Assembly: GCA_040387375.1 (NCBI GenBank) | Contig: JAZKDW010000036.1 | Location: 12,838 to 76,837 of the forward strand | Direction: 5' to 3' | From: JAZKDW01 sp040387375 | GTDB lineage: Bacteria; Pseudomonadota; Gammaproteobacteria; Burkholderiales; Burkholderiaceae_D | DNA length: 64,000 bases | Part shown: piece by piece, positions 17,515 to 26,308 of the stretch | How the letters are laid out: each line of letters starts with the position of its first letter | Position numbering within the stretch: position 1 is the stretch's first letter | Position numbers and translations under genes: made by a program | The notes under the pieces: generated by a model | Seen by the model: only the letters and a program-made list of their open reading frames with translations | Told to the model about the DNA's origin: nothing | The model's database searches: none

Positions 17515-18410
17515 GCAAGAGCAACAGCGCTCCGCAAACCCTGCGCGCCCAGCTATGGCTGACGGGCGCCATGATGTTATGGGGGATGAACATCCCCGCC
17601 GTCAAATATCTCACCACGTCGTTTTCGCCCATCGTGCTGGCAAGTCTGCGCATGATCATCGCTAGTATGGTGTTCATCGCAATCGCGCTGTATACCCGCG
17701 GCGGTCTGCCAAGAATCGAGCGTGCGCAGTGGGGCATCCTCGTGGTGTGCGGTGTCCTCATGGTGTACCTGAACCAGTATCTTTTTGCCACCGGCATCGC
17801 CAGCGCGAGCGCCACCAATACCGCATTGATCATGGCATTGGGCCCGCTGCTATCGTCGCTGCTTGCCGCGCTCGTTTTCAGGGAGCGCCTGACAAGAGGG
17901 CGGGTGATCGGCATCGCGCTGGGCATGGGCGGTGTCGCCGCGGTGATCCTGCAGCGCCCCGGTTCCGGCGTGCAGGAGGCAGGTCTGGGGGAGCTTTTTG
18001 TGATGGGAGGCGTGCTGAGCTTTGCTGTCGGCGGCATCCTGGTGCAAAGGCTTGCGCAGCGGGTGGACAGCCTTGCGATCAGTTGGGGCATTTACATGAT
18101 CGGCACGGTTTTTCTGGTGCTGCATTGCGCATTGGCGGACACCGATGTGCATGCGCTTTTCCCTGGCTTTGGCGCGTGGGCACTCCTGCTTTTTTCCGGC
18201 ATTTTCGCGACGGCGCTCGCCAACCTGGTATGGAACCAGTCGATTGCGCAGCTGGGAATCGGACGCACGGCCTTGTATCTGAACTGGGTGCCTTTGTTCG
18301 GCATCACGTTCGGCGTGCTTTTCCTGGGAGAGCCCTTGTCCTGGTGGCATGGGTTCGGGCTCTTGTGTGTTGTTGCCGGTACCTGGCTAGGCTCGAAAAA
18401 AGCGGATTGA
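17511..18410 (+). CDS. EamA/DMT-superfamily transporter
   Basis: About 299 residues with ten predicted transmembrane helices in two EamA repeats, e.g. LWLTGAMMLWGMNIPAVKYL first and NLVWNQSIAQLGIGRTALYLNWVPLFG in the second half. Family members export metabolites or amino acids; substrate unknown. The start is uncertain: GTG at 17511 gives a normal 18-residue N-terminus before helix 1, while the only in-frame ATG (17340) lies upstream of the promoter. It is tandem with nothing and convergent with the ABC operon at 18495. Confidence 0.82.
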   Translation: MSKSNSAPQTLRAQLWLTGAMMLWGMNIPAVKYLTTSFSPIVLASLRMIIASMVFIAIALYTRGGLPRIERAQWGILVVCGVLMVYLNQYLFATGIASASATNTALIMALGPLLSSLLAALVFRERLTRGRVIGIALGMGGVAAVILQRPGSGVQEAGLGELFVMGGVLSFAVGGILVQRLAQRVDSLAISWGIYMIGTVFLVLHCALADTDVHALFPGFGAWALLLFSGIFATALANLVWNQSIAQLGIGRTALYLNWVPLFGITFGVLFLGEPLSWWHGFGLLCVVAGTWLGSKKAD

Positions 18411-18494
18411 GCCGCTTCGGCGCGGCGCAACGCTTACCTATCCGGACCTGGAGCGAAGCGATCTGAAAGCAAACCCCATTTTTAGCAGGGCGCC

Positions 18495-20171
18495 CTACGT
18501 ACCTGCGCTTCCCGCCTGCATCGGTCTGAAATTCTGAAAATCCCAATGACGGCCAGGCGCAGCCTCGAGGAGGTCACGGGTATATTGCTGGCGCGGCGCC
18601 GTCAAGACCGTTTCCGCAGGACCGGCTTCGACGATTTTCCCTCCTTGCATCACGACGATCGTGTCGCAAATTTGCGCTGCGACACGTAGATCGTGCGTAA
18701 TGAAAAGCACGCCGATCCCGGTGCGCGCGCGGATGTCTTCGAGTAGCCGCAACACCTGCGCCTGCACCGAGACGTCGAGCGCGGACACCGCCTCATCCGC
18801 GACCAGAATATCCGGCTGCAATGCCAGCGCGCGCGCAATACAAATGCGCTGTCTTTGACCGCCGGAAAACTGGTGCGGGTAGCGTTGCATGGCATCGGGC
18901 TCGAGTCCGACCACACGCATCAGTTCCGCCGCCTTCTTCAGCGCATCTTCGCGCGGCATGCCGAAGTTGATCAAACCCTCGATCACCGAATCTCCCACCC
19001 GCAGCCGCGGATTGAGAGAGCGGTAAGGGTCCTGAAACACGATCTGGATACGCTGCCGCGCCTGGCGCATCTTGCCTCGGGATATGCGTGCGATATCGAC
19101 GCCATTGAGGTGAACGGCCCCCGAAGTCGGGTCGATCAGGCGCACGATGCAGCGCGCCACGGTCGACTTGCCGGAACCCGACTCACCCACCACACCGACA
19201 ATCTCGCCGCGCCGCAAGGTCAGATTGACGTCTTGCGCCGCAGCGACCGTGCGGCCGCCGCCGAACAAGCGTTTTTCAGAATAGGTTTTATGCAGCGCCG
19301 ATACGTCCAGCACGATATCGCCCGTGGGCGCGTCACGCTTTTTCGGCGTCAGACTCGGCACCGAGGACACCAGCATGCGCGTGTAGTCTTCGCGTGGACG
19401 AGCGAGTATATCGTCGCGCTGGCCGGCCTCGACCACTTGCCCCCGATTCAGTACGACAATGCGGTCGGCGATTTCGGCAACGACGCCAAAATCATGGGTG
19501 ATGAACATCACCGCGGTATTGTGTTTCTCCTGCAGCTCCCGGATCAGGGAAAGAATCTGTTTTTGCGTGGTGACGTCCAGCGCGGTGGTCGGTTCGTCGG
19601 CAATCAGCAGCCTGGGTTCGAGGATCAGCGCCATCGCAATCACGATGCGTTGGCGTTGCCCGCCCGACAACTGGTGCGGGTAGGCGTCGTAAATCCGCTT
19701 GACGTCGGGCAGGTGAACGGACTCCAGCATGGCGAGCACCTTGTCCCGGCGCTCGGTTTTGCTCAGACGGCTGTGCACGCGCAGCACTTCATCGATCTGC
19801 ATGCCAACCGGTTGCACAGGATTGAGGGCCGTCATCGGCTCCTGAAACACCATGGCCATCCGCGTGGCGCGCATTTCGCGCAGGCGCTTCTGGCTGGCAG
19901 CCAGCACATTCTCGCCTTCGACCCAGATGCGGCCGGCGGAAGGCGCAAGCGCGTTGCGCGGCAACAGGCCCATGATCGCCAGCGACGACACCGATTTTCC
20001 GGAGCCGGACTCGCCCACGACACAGAGCATTTCTCCCGGCTGTATGGAGAAGCTGATATCGGTTAACACATGCCTGCTTGCCGGCCCGCCGAGCACCTGC
20101 ACCGACAGGTTCTCGACTTTCAGCACGGGCGTTGCGGCGGTGGTGGCGCGGTTGTTGGTTTCTACATTCAT
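18495..20171 (-). CDS. Fused dual-ATPase subunit of a peptide/opine-type ABC importer
   Basis: 558 residues with two complete ABC ATPase domains, equivalent to DppD and DppF joined (as in GsiA). Each half has Walker A GESGSGKS, a signature motif (LSGGQRQRI and FSGGQRQRI), Walker B (LLIADEPTTALD and ILVADEAVSALD) and a switch histidine (FITHD). The oligopeptide-transporter extension follows each half. It is the last gene of a leftward operon with permeases at 20242 and 21146 and a family 5 receptor at 22097. Nutrient is unknown, but the operon begins with two alpha/beta hydrolases, which points to an ester, amide or aromatic breakdown substrate rather than plain peptides. Confidence 0.93.
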   Translation of the reverse strand: MNVETNNRATTAATPVLKVENLSVQVLGGPASRHVLTDISFSIQPGEMLCVVGESGSGKSVSSLAIMGLLPRNALAPSAGRIWVEGENVLAASQKRLREMRATRMAMVFQEPMTALNPVQPVGMQIDEVLRVHSRLSKTERRDKVLAMLESVHLPDVKRIYDAYPHQLSGGQRQRIVIAMALILEPRLLIADEPTTALDVTTQKQILSLIRELQEKHNTAVMFITHDFGVVAEIADRIVVLNRGQVVEAGQRDDILARPREDYTRMLVSSVPSLTPKKRDAPTGDIVLDVSALHKTYSEKRLFGGGRTVAAAQDVNLTLRRGEIVGVVGESGSGKSTVARCIVRLIDPTSGAVHLNGVDIARISRGKMRQARQRIQIVFQDPYRSLNPRLRVGDSVIEGLINFGMPREDALKKAAELMRVVGLEPDAMQRYPHQFSGGQRQRICIARALALQPDILVADEAVSALDVSVQAQVLRLLEDIRARTGIGVLFITHDLRVAAQICDTIVVMQGGKIVEAGPAETVLTAPRQQYTRDLLEAAPGRHWDFQNFRPMQAGSAGT

Positions 20172-20241
20172 CAGCTGTAATCGGCAGGAAGGTCGCGCCT
20201 GGTTCGGCGGGGATAGTCATGGTGCGCTCGTTTGAAGCTCG

Positions 20242-21138
20242 TCATAACTTGCGCGCCATTCTCGGGTCCATCGCATCGCGCATGGCGTCGCCCAGCACGT
20301 TGACGCTCAATACTGTCAACGCAACAAAAATGCCGGCGTAAAAGATCAGGCCCGGAATCATCTGGAAATACATGCGGCCATCCGCCATGATGTTGCCCCA
20401 CGACGGTATGGCCGGCGGCAAGCCCGCGCCCAGGAAGCTCAGGATCGACTCCGTCAGGATCGCCGAAGCAAAGACATAGGTGCCTTGCACAATCAGCGGG
20501 GCGACGGTGTTGGGCACCATGTGGCGCATCAGCAGGGCGGGCAAAGGGGTGCCAAGCGAGATCGCGGCTTCGACGTAAGGCTCGCTGCGCACGCTCAGGA
20601 TCACGCTGCGCACCAGCCGCACTACCCGGGGGATATCCGGAATCGTGATGGCGATCAGCACGGTGAACAGGCCGGCGCCCGACAGCGACACCAGCGCGAT
20701 CGCCAGCAGGATGCCCGGGATGGCCATGAGTCCGTCCATCACGCGCATGATGATGGCGTCCGCCATCCGGAAATAACCGGCGATCACGCCGAACAGCAGA
20801 CCGAGCGTGACGCTTGCCACCGCCGCGCCCAGGCCGACGATCAGCGAGACGCGCGCACCATACATGACGCGCGAGTAAATGTCACGGCCGAACGCGTCGG
20901 TGCCTAGCCAGTTCTCTGCCGAGGGAGGCAGAAGGCGCTGGCCGGGATCGACAATGGTCGGATCGACGGTGCCGAGGAATGGCGCGAAACACGCGATGAA
21001 AACAATCGCAGCCAGGATCACGAGAATGATGCGTACCGGTGCGCTTCGCAAGGCAGGTTTCAGCTGTGCGAAGATCGACGGCCTGAGGAATTCTTCAGTA
21101 GTGATTTCAGCGGACTGCGTGCCGGGAAATGTCGACAT
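20242..21138 (-). CDS. DppC-type ABC transporter permease
   Basis: 298-residue inner-membrane permease with an N-terminal cytoplasmic tail, six predicted helices and the EAA-type loop EAAISLGTPLPALLMRHMVPN. The sequence LGTDAFGRDIYSRVMYGARVSL is typical of the DppC/OppC group. It follows the DppB-type gene by only 7 nt and precedes the ATPase gene by 70 nt, so the three are one unit. Confidence 0.93.
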   Translation of the reverse strand: MSTFPGTQSAEITTEEFLRPSIFAQLKPALRSAPVRIILVILAAIVFIACFAPFLGTVDPTIVDPGQRLLPPSAENWLGTDAFGRDIYSRVMYGARVSLIVGLGAAVASVTLGLLFGVIAGYFRMADAIIMRVMDGLMAIPGILLAIALVSLSGAGLFTVLIAITIPDIPRVVRLVRSVILSVRSEPYVEAAISLGTPLPALLMRHMVPNTVAPLIVQGTYVFASAILTESILSFLGAGLPPAIPSWGNIMADGRMYFQMIPGLIFYAGIFVALTVLSVNVLGDAMRDAMDPRMARKL

Positions 21139-21145
21139 GGATTTC

Positions 21146-22087
21146 TTAATAGCGAATACGCGGATCGAACACGGTGTACAGGACGTCGACCACCAGGTTG
21201 ATCAGAATATAGATGAAGGAAAAAAGCAGGATCAGCCCTTGAATGACCGGGTAATCGCGAGCCAGCACAGCCTCTACCACCAGACGTCCCAGGCCAGGGA
21301 GGTTGAAGACCGATTCGGTGACGACCACACCGCTGATCAGCATGGCGATGCCGAGCCCGATGACCGTGACAATCGGGACCGCGGCATTCCGCAATGCGTG
21401 CCGTAACAGTACGATGCTTTCCGTGACGCCTTTGGCGCGCGCGGTGCGGATGTAGTCTTCGTTCATCACCTCGATGATGCTGGTGCGCGTAATGCGGGCG
21501 ATCAAGGCAATGTAGATGGAGCCAAGCGCGAGCGTGGGCAGCACCAGCCTCTGGGCGAAGGGCCAGAATCCCGCCTCCAGCGGTTTGTATCCTTGCACCG
21601 GAAACCAGCCTAACTGGATCGAAAAAAAGTAAATCAGCAGATAACCCGTCACGAACACCGGCACTGAAAAACCCAGCACGGAAAATGCCATCACGGCGCG
21701 ATCCAGCATTTTTCCCTGCCGCCAGGCGGCGATCACACCCAGGGGAATTGCGACCAGCACGCTGAATACGATGGTTGTCGCCGCAATGGCGGCGGAGGGC
21801 CCCATGCGATCGGCAATCAACTGGGCGACCGGCATGCCGGAAATCAGCGAGAAACCGAGGTCGCCGCGCAGCAGCTGAAACATCCAGAGAAAAAACTGGA
21901 TGTAAATCGGCTTGTCCAGCCCCATGTGCTGGCGGATCTGCTCCAGCTCGTCGTCAGTGGCGGCGTCGCCGGCAATGATGGCCGCGGGATCGCCCGGCGT
22001 CAGCCGCAAAATCGCGAATACGATGATTGCCACCATGCCGATGACTGGAATGGTGGCAACAAAACGCCTTGCTATGAAATCCAGCAT
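21146..22087 (-). CDS. DppB-type ABC transporter permease
   Basis: 313-residue permease beginning MLDFIARRFVATIPVIGMVAI, with the DppB/OppB features PGDPAA, DKPIYIQFFLWMFQLLRGDLGFSL and the ATPase-contact loop DYIRTARAKGVTESIVLLRHALRNA. Six helices are predicted. It lies 9 nt from the receptor gene upstream. Confidence 0.94.
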   Translation of the reverse strand: MLDFIARRFVATIPVIGMVAIIVFAILRLTPGDPAAIIAGDAATDDELEQIRQHMGLDKPIYIQFFLWMFQLLRGDLGFSLISGMPVAQLIADRMGPSAAIAATTIVFSVLVAIPLGVIAAWRQGKMLDRAVMAFSVLGFSVPVFVTGYLLIYFFSIQLGWFPVQGYKPLEAGFWPFAQRLVLPTLALGSIYIALIARITRTSIIEVMNEDYIRTARAKGVTESIVLLRHALRNAAVPIVTVIGLGIAMLISGVVVTESVFNLPGLGRLVVEAVLARDYPVIQGLILLFSFIYILINLVVDVLYTVFDPRIRY

Positions 22088-22096
22088 GAAGGCCTC

Positions 22097-23695
22097 TTAT
22101 TTGGCGGATTTCTTGATGTTCCAGAATGAGGAGATCGGCGACTCCAGCACGCCGGTGAGCCGCTTGCTGTAGGCAGCCTGGGGCTGGAACTCGCCGAGCG
22201 GCACCACCACACCTTCGTCGATCACCTGCTTCTGGATTTCCTCGGCCAGCCGTTTCTGATCGGCAGGTTTGGTTGCGCGCGCAAACTGAATCCGCAGCGC
22301 GCTGATCTGCGGCACATCCGGCCAGCCGAACCAGGCCTTCTTGCCGTTGGCCGCAACGGTGTACGAGCGCATCGGATCCATGATGTCGACGCTGCGGATA
22401 ATCGTCATGAACATGTTCCATCCGCCTTCGGATGCGGGCTTCTGGCTGGCGCGGCGGGTCTGCATCGTCTGCAGGTCCATTGCCTGCAGGTCGACCTTGA
22501 AGCCTGCCTTGCGCAAGGCTTGCGCCATCACCACCGGCTGGGCCACCGAGCTGACGTTATCGGTCGGATGCAGAAGCACGACCGGGGTGCCGTCATACTT
22601 GGCCTGCTTCAACAGCTCCTGCGCCTTTTTCACATTGGCGGGGATGATCATGTCGGCGCCGTAATTGCTGGCGTAGGGTGAGCTGCATCCGAATACCGCG
22701 GCGCAGGTCTTGTAGTACTTAGGGTTGCTGATGAAGGCCTTGAGCGTGTCTTCCTGGGCGATCGCATGCATCGCTGCCTGGCGGATCAGCTTGTTGTCGA
22801 ACGGCGGGATCAGGTGATTGAAGCGGTAGACAGCCTGGAAGCCCGGCGTGCCGGTCGGGACAACCTTGAGGTCCTTGCTCTTCGCCACCATCGGCAGCAG
22901 GTCGAACGGCACCGATTCCATGTAGTCGATCTCGCCGTTCAGCAGGGCGTTCGCCGTTGTCAGGTGATCGGGCATCGTCACCCATTCAACCCGATCGACA
23001 TGGACCACCTTGCCGCCGGCGATCCAGCTGGCCGGTTCGCGGCGTGGCACATAGTCCTTGTTCTTTTCATAGACTGCCTTGACGCCGGGCTTGAATTCCG
23101 CCAGCACGAACTTGAACGGACCGGAGCCGATGTATTCCTTGATCGGCTGGCTGGAGGGCGTGTCGGCGACGCGTTTTGGCATGACAAATAGCGCCGGGCC
23201 GCTGACCTTCGCGAAGGCTTGCAGGACCAGCGGACTGGCTTCCTTGAGCACGACCCGGAAGTTGTTGTCGTCCACCACCTTCAGTTCCGACACCATGTCC
23301 ATCAATACCTGGCCCAAGGTGTCCTTCTGACCCCAGCGCTTGATGGAGGCGATGCAGTCTTCCGCCTTGACCGGCGAGCCGTCGTGCCATTTCTGGCCGG
23401 CGCGCAGCGCAAAGTCATAGGTTTTGCCATCGGCCGATACGGTCCATTTGTCCACCATCTGCGGCTGAACCTTGTTCTGCGCATCGGTCGCAAGCAGGGT
23501 GTCGTAAATCATGTAGCCATGATCGCGGGCGATGGAAGACGTATTGATGATCGGGTCGAGGATCCGCAACGGCGTCCCCATGACCGCGGTGATGGTTTGC
23601 GCCTGGGCAGCGGACGCGCAGATCAGGACCGCCGACAGGGATGCGCTCAGGGACAGTGCGCGTACTGGACTGCATTTTGCCAATTCATGTGACAT
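22097..23695 (-). CDS. Family 5 extracellular solute-binding protein
   Basis: 532-residue periplasmic receptor for the ABC importer encoded downstream. The start at 23695 (MSHELAKC) is set by AAAGGA 8 nt upstream and gives a signal peptide of about 33 residues ending SAAQAQ; the open frame to 23902 adds an unrelated leader. SBP_bac_5 features include LRAGQKWHDGSPVKAEDCIASIKRW, IGSGPFKF and YRFNHLIPPFDNKLIRQA. A phrase like FNHLIPPFDNK is common in receptors of this group that bind non-peptide ligands, so a peptide substrate should not be assumed. Confidence 0.94.
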   Translation of the reverse strand: MSHELAKCSPVRALSLSASLSAVLICASAAQAQTITAVMGTPLRILDPIINTSSIARDHGYMIYDTLLATDAQNKVQPQMVDKWTVSADGKTYDFALRAGQKWHDGSPVKAEDCIASIKRWGQKDTLGQVLMDMVSELKVVDDNNFRVVLKEASPLVLQAFAKVSGPALFVMPKRVADTPSSQPIKEYIGSGPFKFVLAEFKPGVKAVYEKNKDYVPRREPASWIAGGKVVHVDRVEWVTMPDHLTTANALLNGEIDYMESVPFDLLPMVAKSKDLKVVPTGTPGFQAVYRFNHLIPPFDNKLIRQAAMHAIAQEDTLKAFISNPKYYKTCAAVFGCSSPYASNYGADMIIPANVKKAQELLKQAKYDGTPVVLLHPTDNVSSVAQPVVMAQALRKAGFKVDLQAMDLQTMQTRRASQKPASEGGWNMFMTIIRSVDIMDPMRSYTVAANGKKAWFGWPDVPQISALRIQFARATKPADQKRLAEEIQKQVIDEGVVVPLGEFQPQAAYSKRLTGVLESPISSFWNIKKSAK

Positions 23696-23751
23696 GAGAC
23701 GTTTCCTTTGCAAGATGGGTAACCGCACTATGGCGGTTGATGGCGAGGTGG

Positions 23752-24642
23752 TCAGGCAGCGGCTTGCAGCAATCCATCCTGGAAAGCGGCGACAACATGA
23801 TGAAATTCGTCCGGCTGCTCGCGGAATGGGAACGCGCCGCACCGGTTCAGCATATGGAACTGGGATGCCTTCTGATGCTGCGCCGCGATCTTGAACAGCC
23901 ACAGCGAATGGTCGGGGCTTACCATCGGATCCTGTCTTGCCGTCACCACCTGCATCGGCATCGCCAGGCCCTGTTCCCGGCCCTCCCTGAAAAAGCGCGA
24001 TTTTGTCTTGTGCACGCTGGCGTTGAAAGCGCCGCCGTACCCTTCGACCATCGCCGTCACCGCCGCACGGTGCGCCGGCATGCCGGCCGCCGCAACCGAC
24101 GCATCGAGCAGCGCCTCGTCGATATGATGATGGCTGTACGACAAGCGCTCCAATGCCCAGGCTTGCGACTGGCGCGACCAGCGCGGTTCGGGAATCTGCG
24201 ACAGCGTCAGGTTATCGACGCCATCGCCCGACGGCGCCGCCCACGGGCTGGCGACGATGGTCAGCGATGCCAGCAGCGCAGGCTGATCCATCGCGATGAG
24301 CAACGCGGCCAGGCCGCCGAGATCATGGCCGATCAGATGCACGTTGCGCAAGCCGGCCGTGTTGATGAAGGCAATCGCATGCTCGGCAATCGCATTCACG
24401 GTCAGCGCGCCAGGCGCCGGCCCGGTGCCGCCGCTGCCCAGGCAATCCAGCGCGATGACTCGCCGCTGCTGCGCAAAATCGGCCAGCGTTCGGCCCCATA
24501 CATGCGCGCCGCCGCAATAAGGCGTGATGCCGGGGACATTGCTATGCAAAAAAAGCACGACCGGATCGCTCGCGCTGCCACCTGCAAGGGTCCGGGTGGC
24601 GATGCCCGCCACTTCCAATTTCTGTTCTTGAATGATAGACAT
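23752..24642 (-). CDS. Alpha/beta hydrolase with altered catalytic residues
   Basis: 296 residues with the alpha/beta hydrolase fold. The start at 24642 has GAGGAG 7 nt upstream. The nucleophile elbow reads GHDLGG (D107) instead of G-x-S-x-G. Asp nucleophiles occur in epoxide hydrolases and haloalkane/haloacetate dehalogenases. The C-terminal position that carries the catalytic His in its neighbour (SGHFPYREHPERF) reads CGAFPFREQPDEF here, with Ala in place of His. So this copy has lost Ser and apparently His. It may be non-hydrolytic, use another general base, or act as a binding partner of the canonical hydrolase encoded 10 nt upstream. The fold is sure, the activity is not. Confidence 0.85.
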   Translation of the reverse strand: MSIIQEQKLEVAGIATRTLAGGSASDPVVLFLHSNVPGITPYCGGAHVWGRTLADFAQQRRVIALDCLGSGGTGPAPGALTVNAIAEHAIAFINTAGLRNVHLIGHDLGGLAALLIAMDQPALLASLTIVASPWAAPSGDGVDNLTLSQIPEPRWSRQSQAWALERLSYSHHHIDEALLDASVAAAGMPAHRAAVTAMVEGYGGAFNASVHKTKSRFFREGREQGLAMPMQVVTARQDPMVSPDHSLWLFKIAAQHQKASQFHMLNRCGAFPFREQPDEFHHVVAAFQDGLLQAAA

Positions 24643-24652
24643 GCTGGGCTCC

Positions 24653-25582
24653 TCAAGCCTTGTAAAGATCGACAAACCGGTCGAGCAGCGCATTAAAACG
24701 CTCGGGATGTTCGCGATACGGAAAATGTCCGGACTGGTTGAACAAGTTCAGCGTGACGCGCCGCTCATGTGCCGCCAGAATGTTGAACAACTCCATGCCG
24801 CGCTCTACCACCACGGTGCGGTCGTTGAAGCCCCAGATGATCTGCACCGGGCGCTGCAGCCGGCCTTCGTTGAGCCAGGTCAGCGTCTCACGCTTCATCC
24901 GTGCCAGGTCGGGCAGGAAAAGCCGGATGCCGAGCTGTTCGCCGATGATCTTGGCGACGCCTTTCTGGTAATTGGGCTGCTGCAGCACATCCATGACCAC
25001 GTCGACCCAGTCTTCGGTCACGGTAGACGGCTTGTAGCAGTAATTGCTGTATACCCAGCGCACCGCTTCGCGCGTCAGCGGCGCATGCGGCGGCGATGCC
25101 AGCACGACCTCGTTGGTGCCGACGCCGGGGCCGAGCGTGCCGCTGGTCACGATCGAGAGCGAGCGCGTCAGGTCGGGCCGTTCGAGCGCGACCCGTGTGG
25201 CGACGAATCCGCCCCGGGAATGGCCTACCAGATGCGAAGCCGGCAGCTTCAGCGCATCCATGAATGCGCAGACATGCCGCACCACCGCCCCCATCGTGTA
25301 ATCCTCGTCGCGCCGCGGCACGTCGGTGTAGCCCTGTCCCAGCTTGTCGAATGCGATCACGCGATATTTCTGCGCCAGCGCCCTGACGTTCATGTTCCAG
25401 GCATAGGCGCTCGACGTTGCGTCCGGCACGCCAAAGCTGCCGCCATAAATGAAAACGATGGTTTCCGGCCCGTCGCCGATGTCGTAATAACGGGTGTTGA
25501 TGCCGGCGACATCGATTTCCCGCGGTTCGGGAAGACTCGGCGCGGCGATGACCGCTGACATTGCGCTTTCCAGGGTGCCCAT
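24653..25582 (-). CDS. Alpha/beta hydrolase (MhpC/BphD-like)
   Basis: 309-residue hydrolase with an intact catalytic set: GHSRGG with S122, an acidic residue near WGFNDRTVV, and the His in SGHFPYREHP. Family members cleave esters or C-C bonds of ring-fission products. AGGAGG lies 8 nt before the ATG at 25582 (an overlapping ATG at 25588 is too close to it). It is the first gene of the leftward operon with the divergent paralogue at 23752 and a DPP-type importer; the end of a possible TRAP permease relic lies 79 nt upstream. Confidence 0.9.
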   Translation of the reverse strand: MGTLESAMSAVIAAPSLPEPREIDVAGINTRYYDIGDGPETIVFIYGGSFGVPDATSSAYAWNMNVRALAQKYRVIAFDKLGQGYTDVPRRDEDYTMGAVVRHVCAFMDALKLPASHLVGHSRGGFVATRVALERPDLTRSLSIVTSGTLGPGVGTNEVVLASPPHAPLTREAVRWVYSNYCYKPSTVTEDWVDVVMDVLQQPNYQKGVAKIIGEQLGIRLFLPDLARMKRETLTWLNEGRLQRPVQIIWGFNDRTVVVERGMELFNILAAHERRVTLNLFNQSGHFPYREHPERFNALLDRFVDLYKA

Positions 25583-25616
25583 GGGCATCTCCTCCTAGGT
25601 AAGGTGAAATCGGGAT

Positions 25617-25639
25617 GCCGGTTGCCGGCGGCAACCGGC
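25617..25639 (-). terminator. Perfect 10-bp hairpin upstream of the hydrolase operon
   Basis: GCCGGTTGCC (25617-25626), GGC loop, GGCAACCGGC (25630-25639). It stands between the stop of the permease relic and the first hydrolase gene, where an intergenic mRNA-processing or attenuating hairpin would be expected. On the plus strand it is followed 16 nt later by a T-rich run, so it could also terminate rightward transcripts. Confidence 0.5.
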
Positions 25640-25661
25640 GCCTGATGTCCCGTTTTCTTTT

Positions 25662-25797
25662 TTAATAATTGGTCTGATGCGGAATAACGATGGGCATCAG
25701 GTCGGCGACCACGAATGGCAGCACGCCCTTGAAAATCGTTTGCATCGGAATGTCGGGCGCCAGTCCATGCAAGATGAACTCGATAGCCCGCGGCAAT
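25662..25797 (-). pseudogene. C-terminal relic of a TRAP-type large permease (DctM-like)
   Basis: An open stretch of about 44 codons closes at TAA (25662-25664) and reads AIEFILHGLAPDIPMQTIFK then GVLPFVVADLMPIVIPHQTNY. The pattern 'xTIFxGVLPFVVADL' is what the last helix of DctM-type TRAP permeases looks like. There is no upstream part: a stop lies just before it in frame and the region beyond is AT-rich noncoding. It is too short to be certain, but it sits exactly where a transporter gene would head the hydrolase operon. Confidence 0.42.
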
Positions 25798-26009
25798 TTC
25801 TTTCTTTCGACTTATCCTTAGATCGTTAAGTATTCGGAGGCTAACCGATTTTTTTCTAAACTGCAACAGTCAAAAGGCTGACTGGTTTCATAAAAATTGC
25901 AGTGATGCGATTGAATGAGCAAGCGTCACAAGCCTGCCAAAAAAATCATTTCACATCGTTCGACGCTTCGGTGCCTGGCGCATGATGCCGCGGCCGCGAG
26001 CAGGTACAT

Positions 26010-26064
26010 GGCTCGACTTTTTCCGTTCAGCTCGCATCACAAAGCGAATCGATAAAGTCGAGCC
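26010..26064. repeat. 11-bp inverted repeat, GGCTCGACTTT
   Basis: GGCTCGACTTT (26010-26020) is matched by AAAGTCGAGCC (26054-26064) across a 33-nt centre. A related perfect palindrome TAAAGTCGACTTTA occurs at 26290-26303, preceded by a similar sequence (CAGCT...GCAT...GAATGGATAAAGTCGA versus CAGCTCGCAT...GAATCGATAAAGTCGA). Confidence 0.6.
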
Positions 26065-26088
26065 TGGGGGGATATCGACGTTCTTCTC

Positions 26089-26124
26089 GTGCAGGCGGGA
26101 AACCAGACTGCGCTTGCATCACGA
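26089..26124. repeat. Half copy of the extragenic repeat, copy 3
   Basis: GTGCAGGCGGGAAACCAG followed by ACTGCGCTTGCATCACGA matches the right arm and tail of copies 1 and 2 with a few changes. No left arm is present. Confidence 0.55.
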
Positions 26125-26289
26125 TCGCTTCATGCCGATCCAACCAGACTTGACCTCGATAACAGTATCCATGTCGTCGCCGGCACGTTTCTGAGTTCGA
26201 GTGTGAGCCTGCAGTCCCGGATATGTTGGAATACCGCGGGAACTATTCGACCGCTTGACCGATACGCTCAGCTACGCTGCATGAATGGA

Positions 26290-26303
26290 TAAAGTCGACT
26301 TTA
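26290..26303. repeat. Perfect 14-nt palindrome TAAAGTCGACTTTA
   Basis: Lies 6 nt beyond the stop of the leftward DUF882 gene; shares its core with the inverted repeat at 26010-26064. Confidence 0.5.
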
Positions 26304-26308
26304 GCCGG

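Larger units (their letters stand above)
25800..26308. other. Gene-free stretch with repeats
   Basis: About 500 nt without a credible gene between the permease relic and the DUF882 gene. It contains an 11-bp inverted repeat (26010-26064), a half copy of the extragenic repeat (26089-26124) and a 14-nt palindrome (26290-26303). The rest shows no feature I can name. Confidence 0.5.

Noticed and set aside
18855..20066. 403-codon frame on the plus strand
   Set aside because: Antisense to the dual ABC ATPase, whose Walker and signature motifs are intact.
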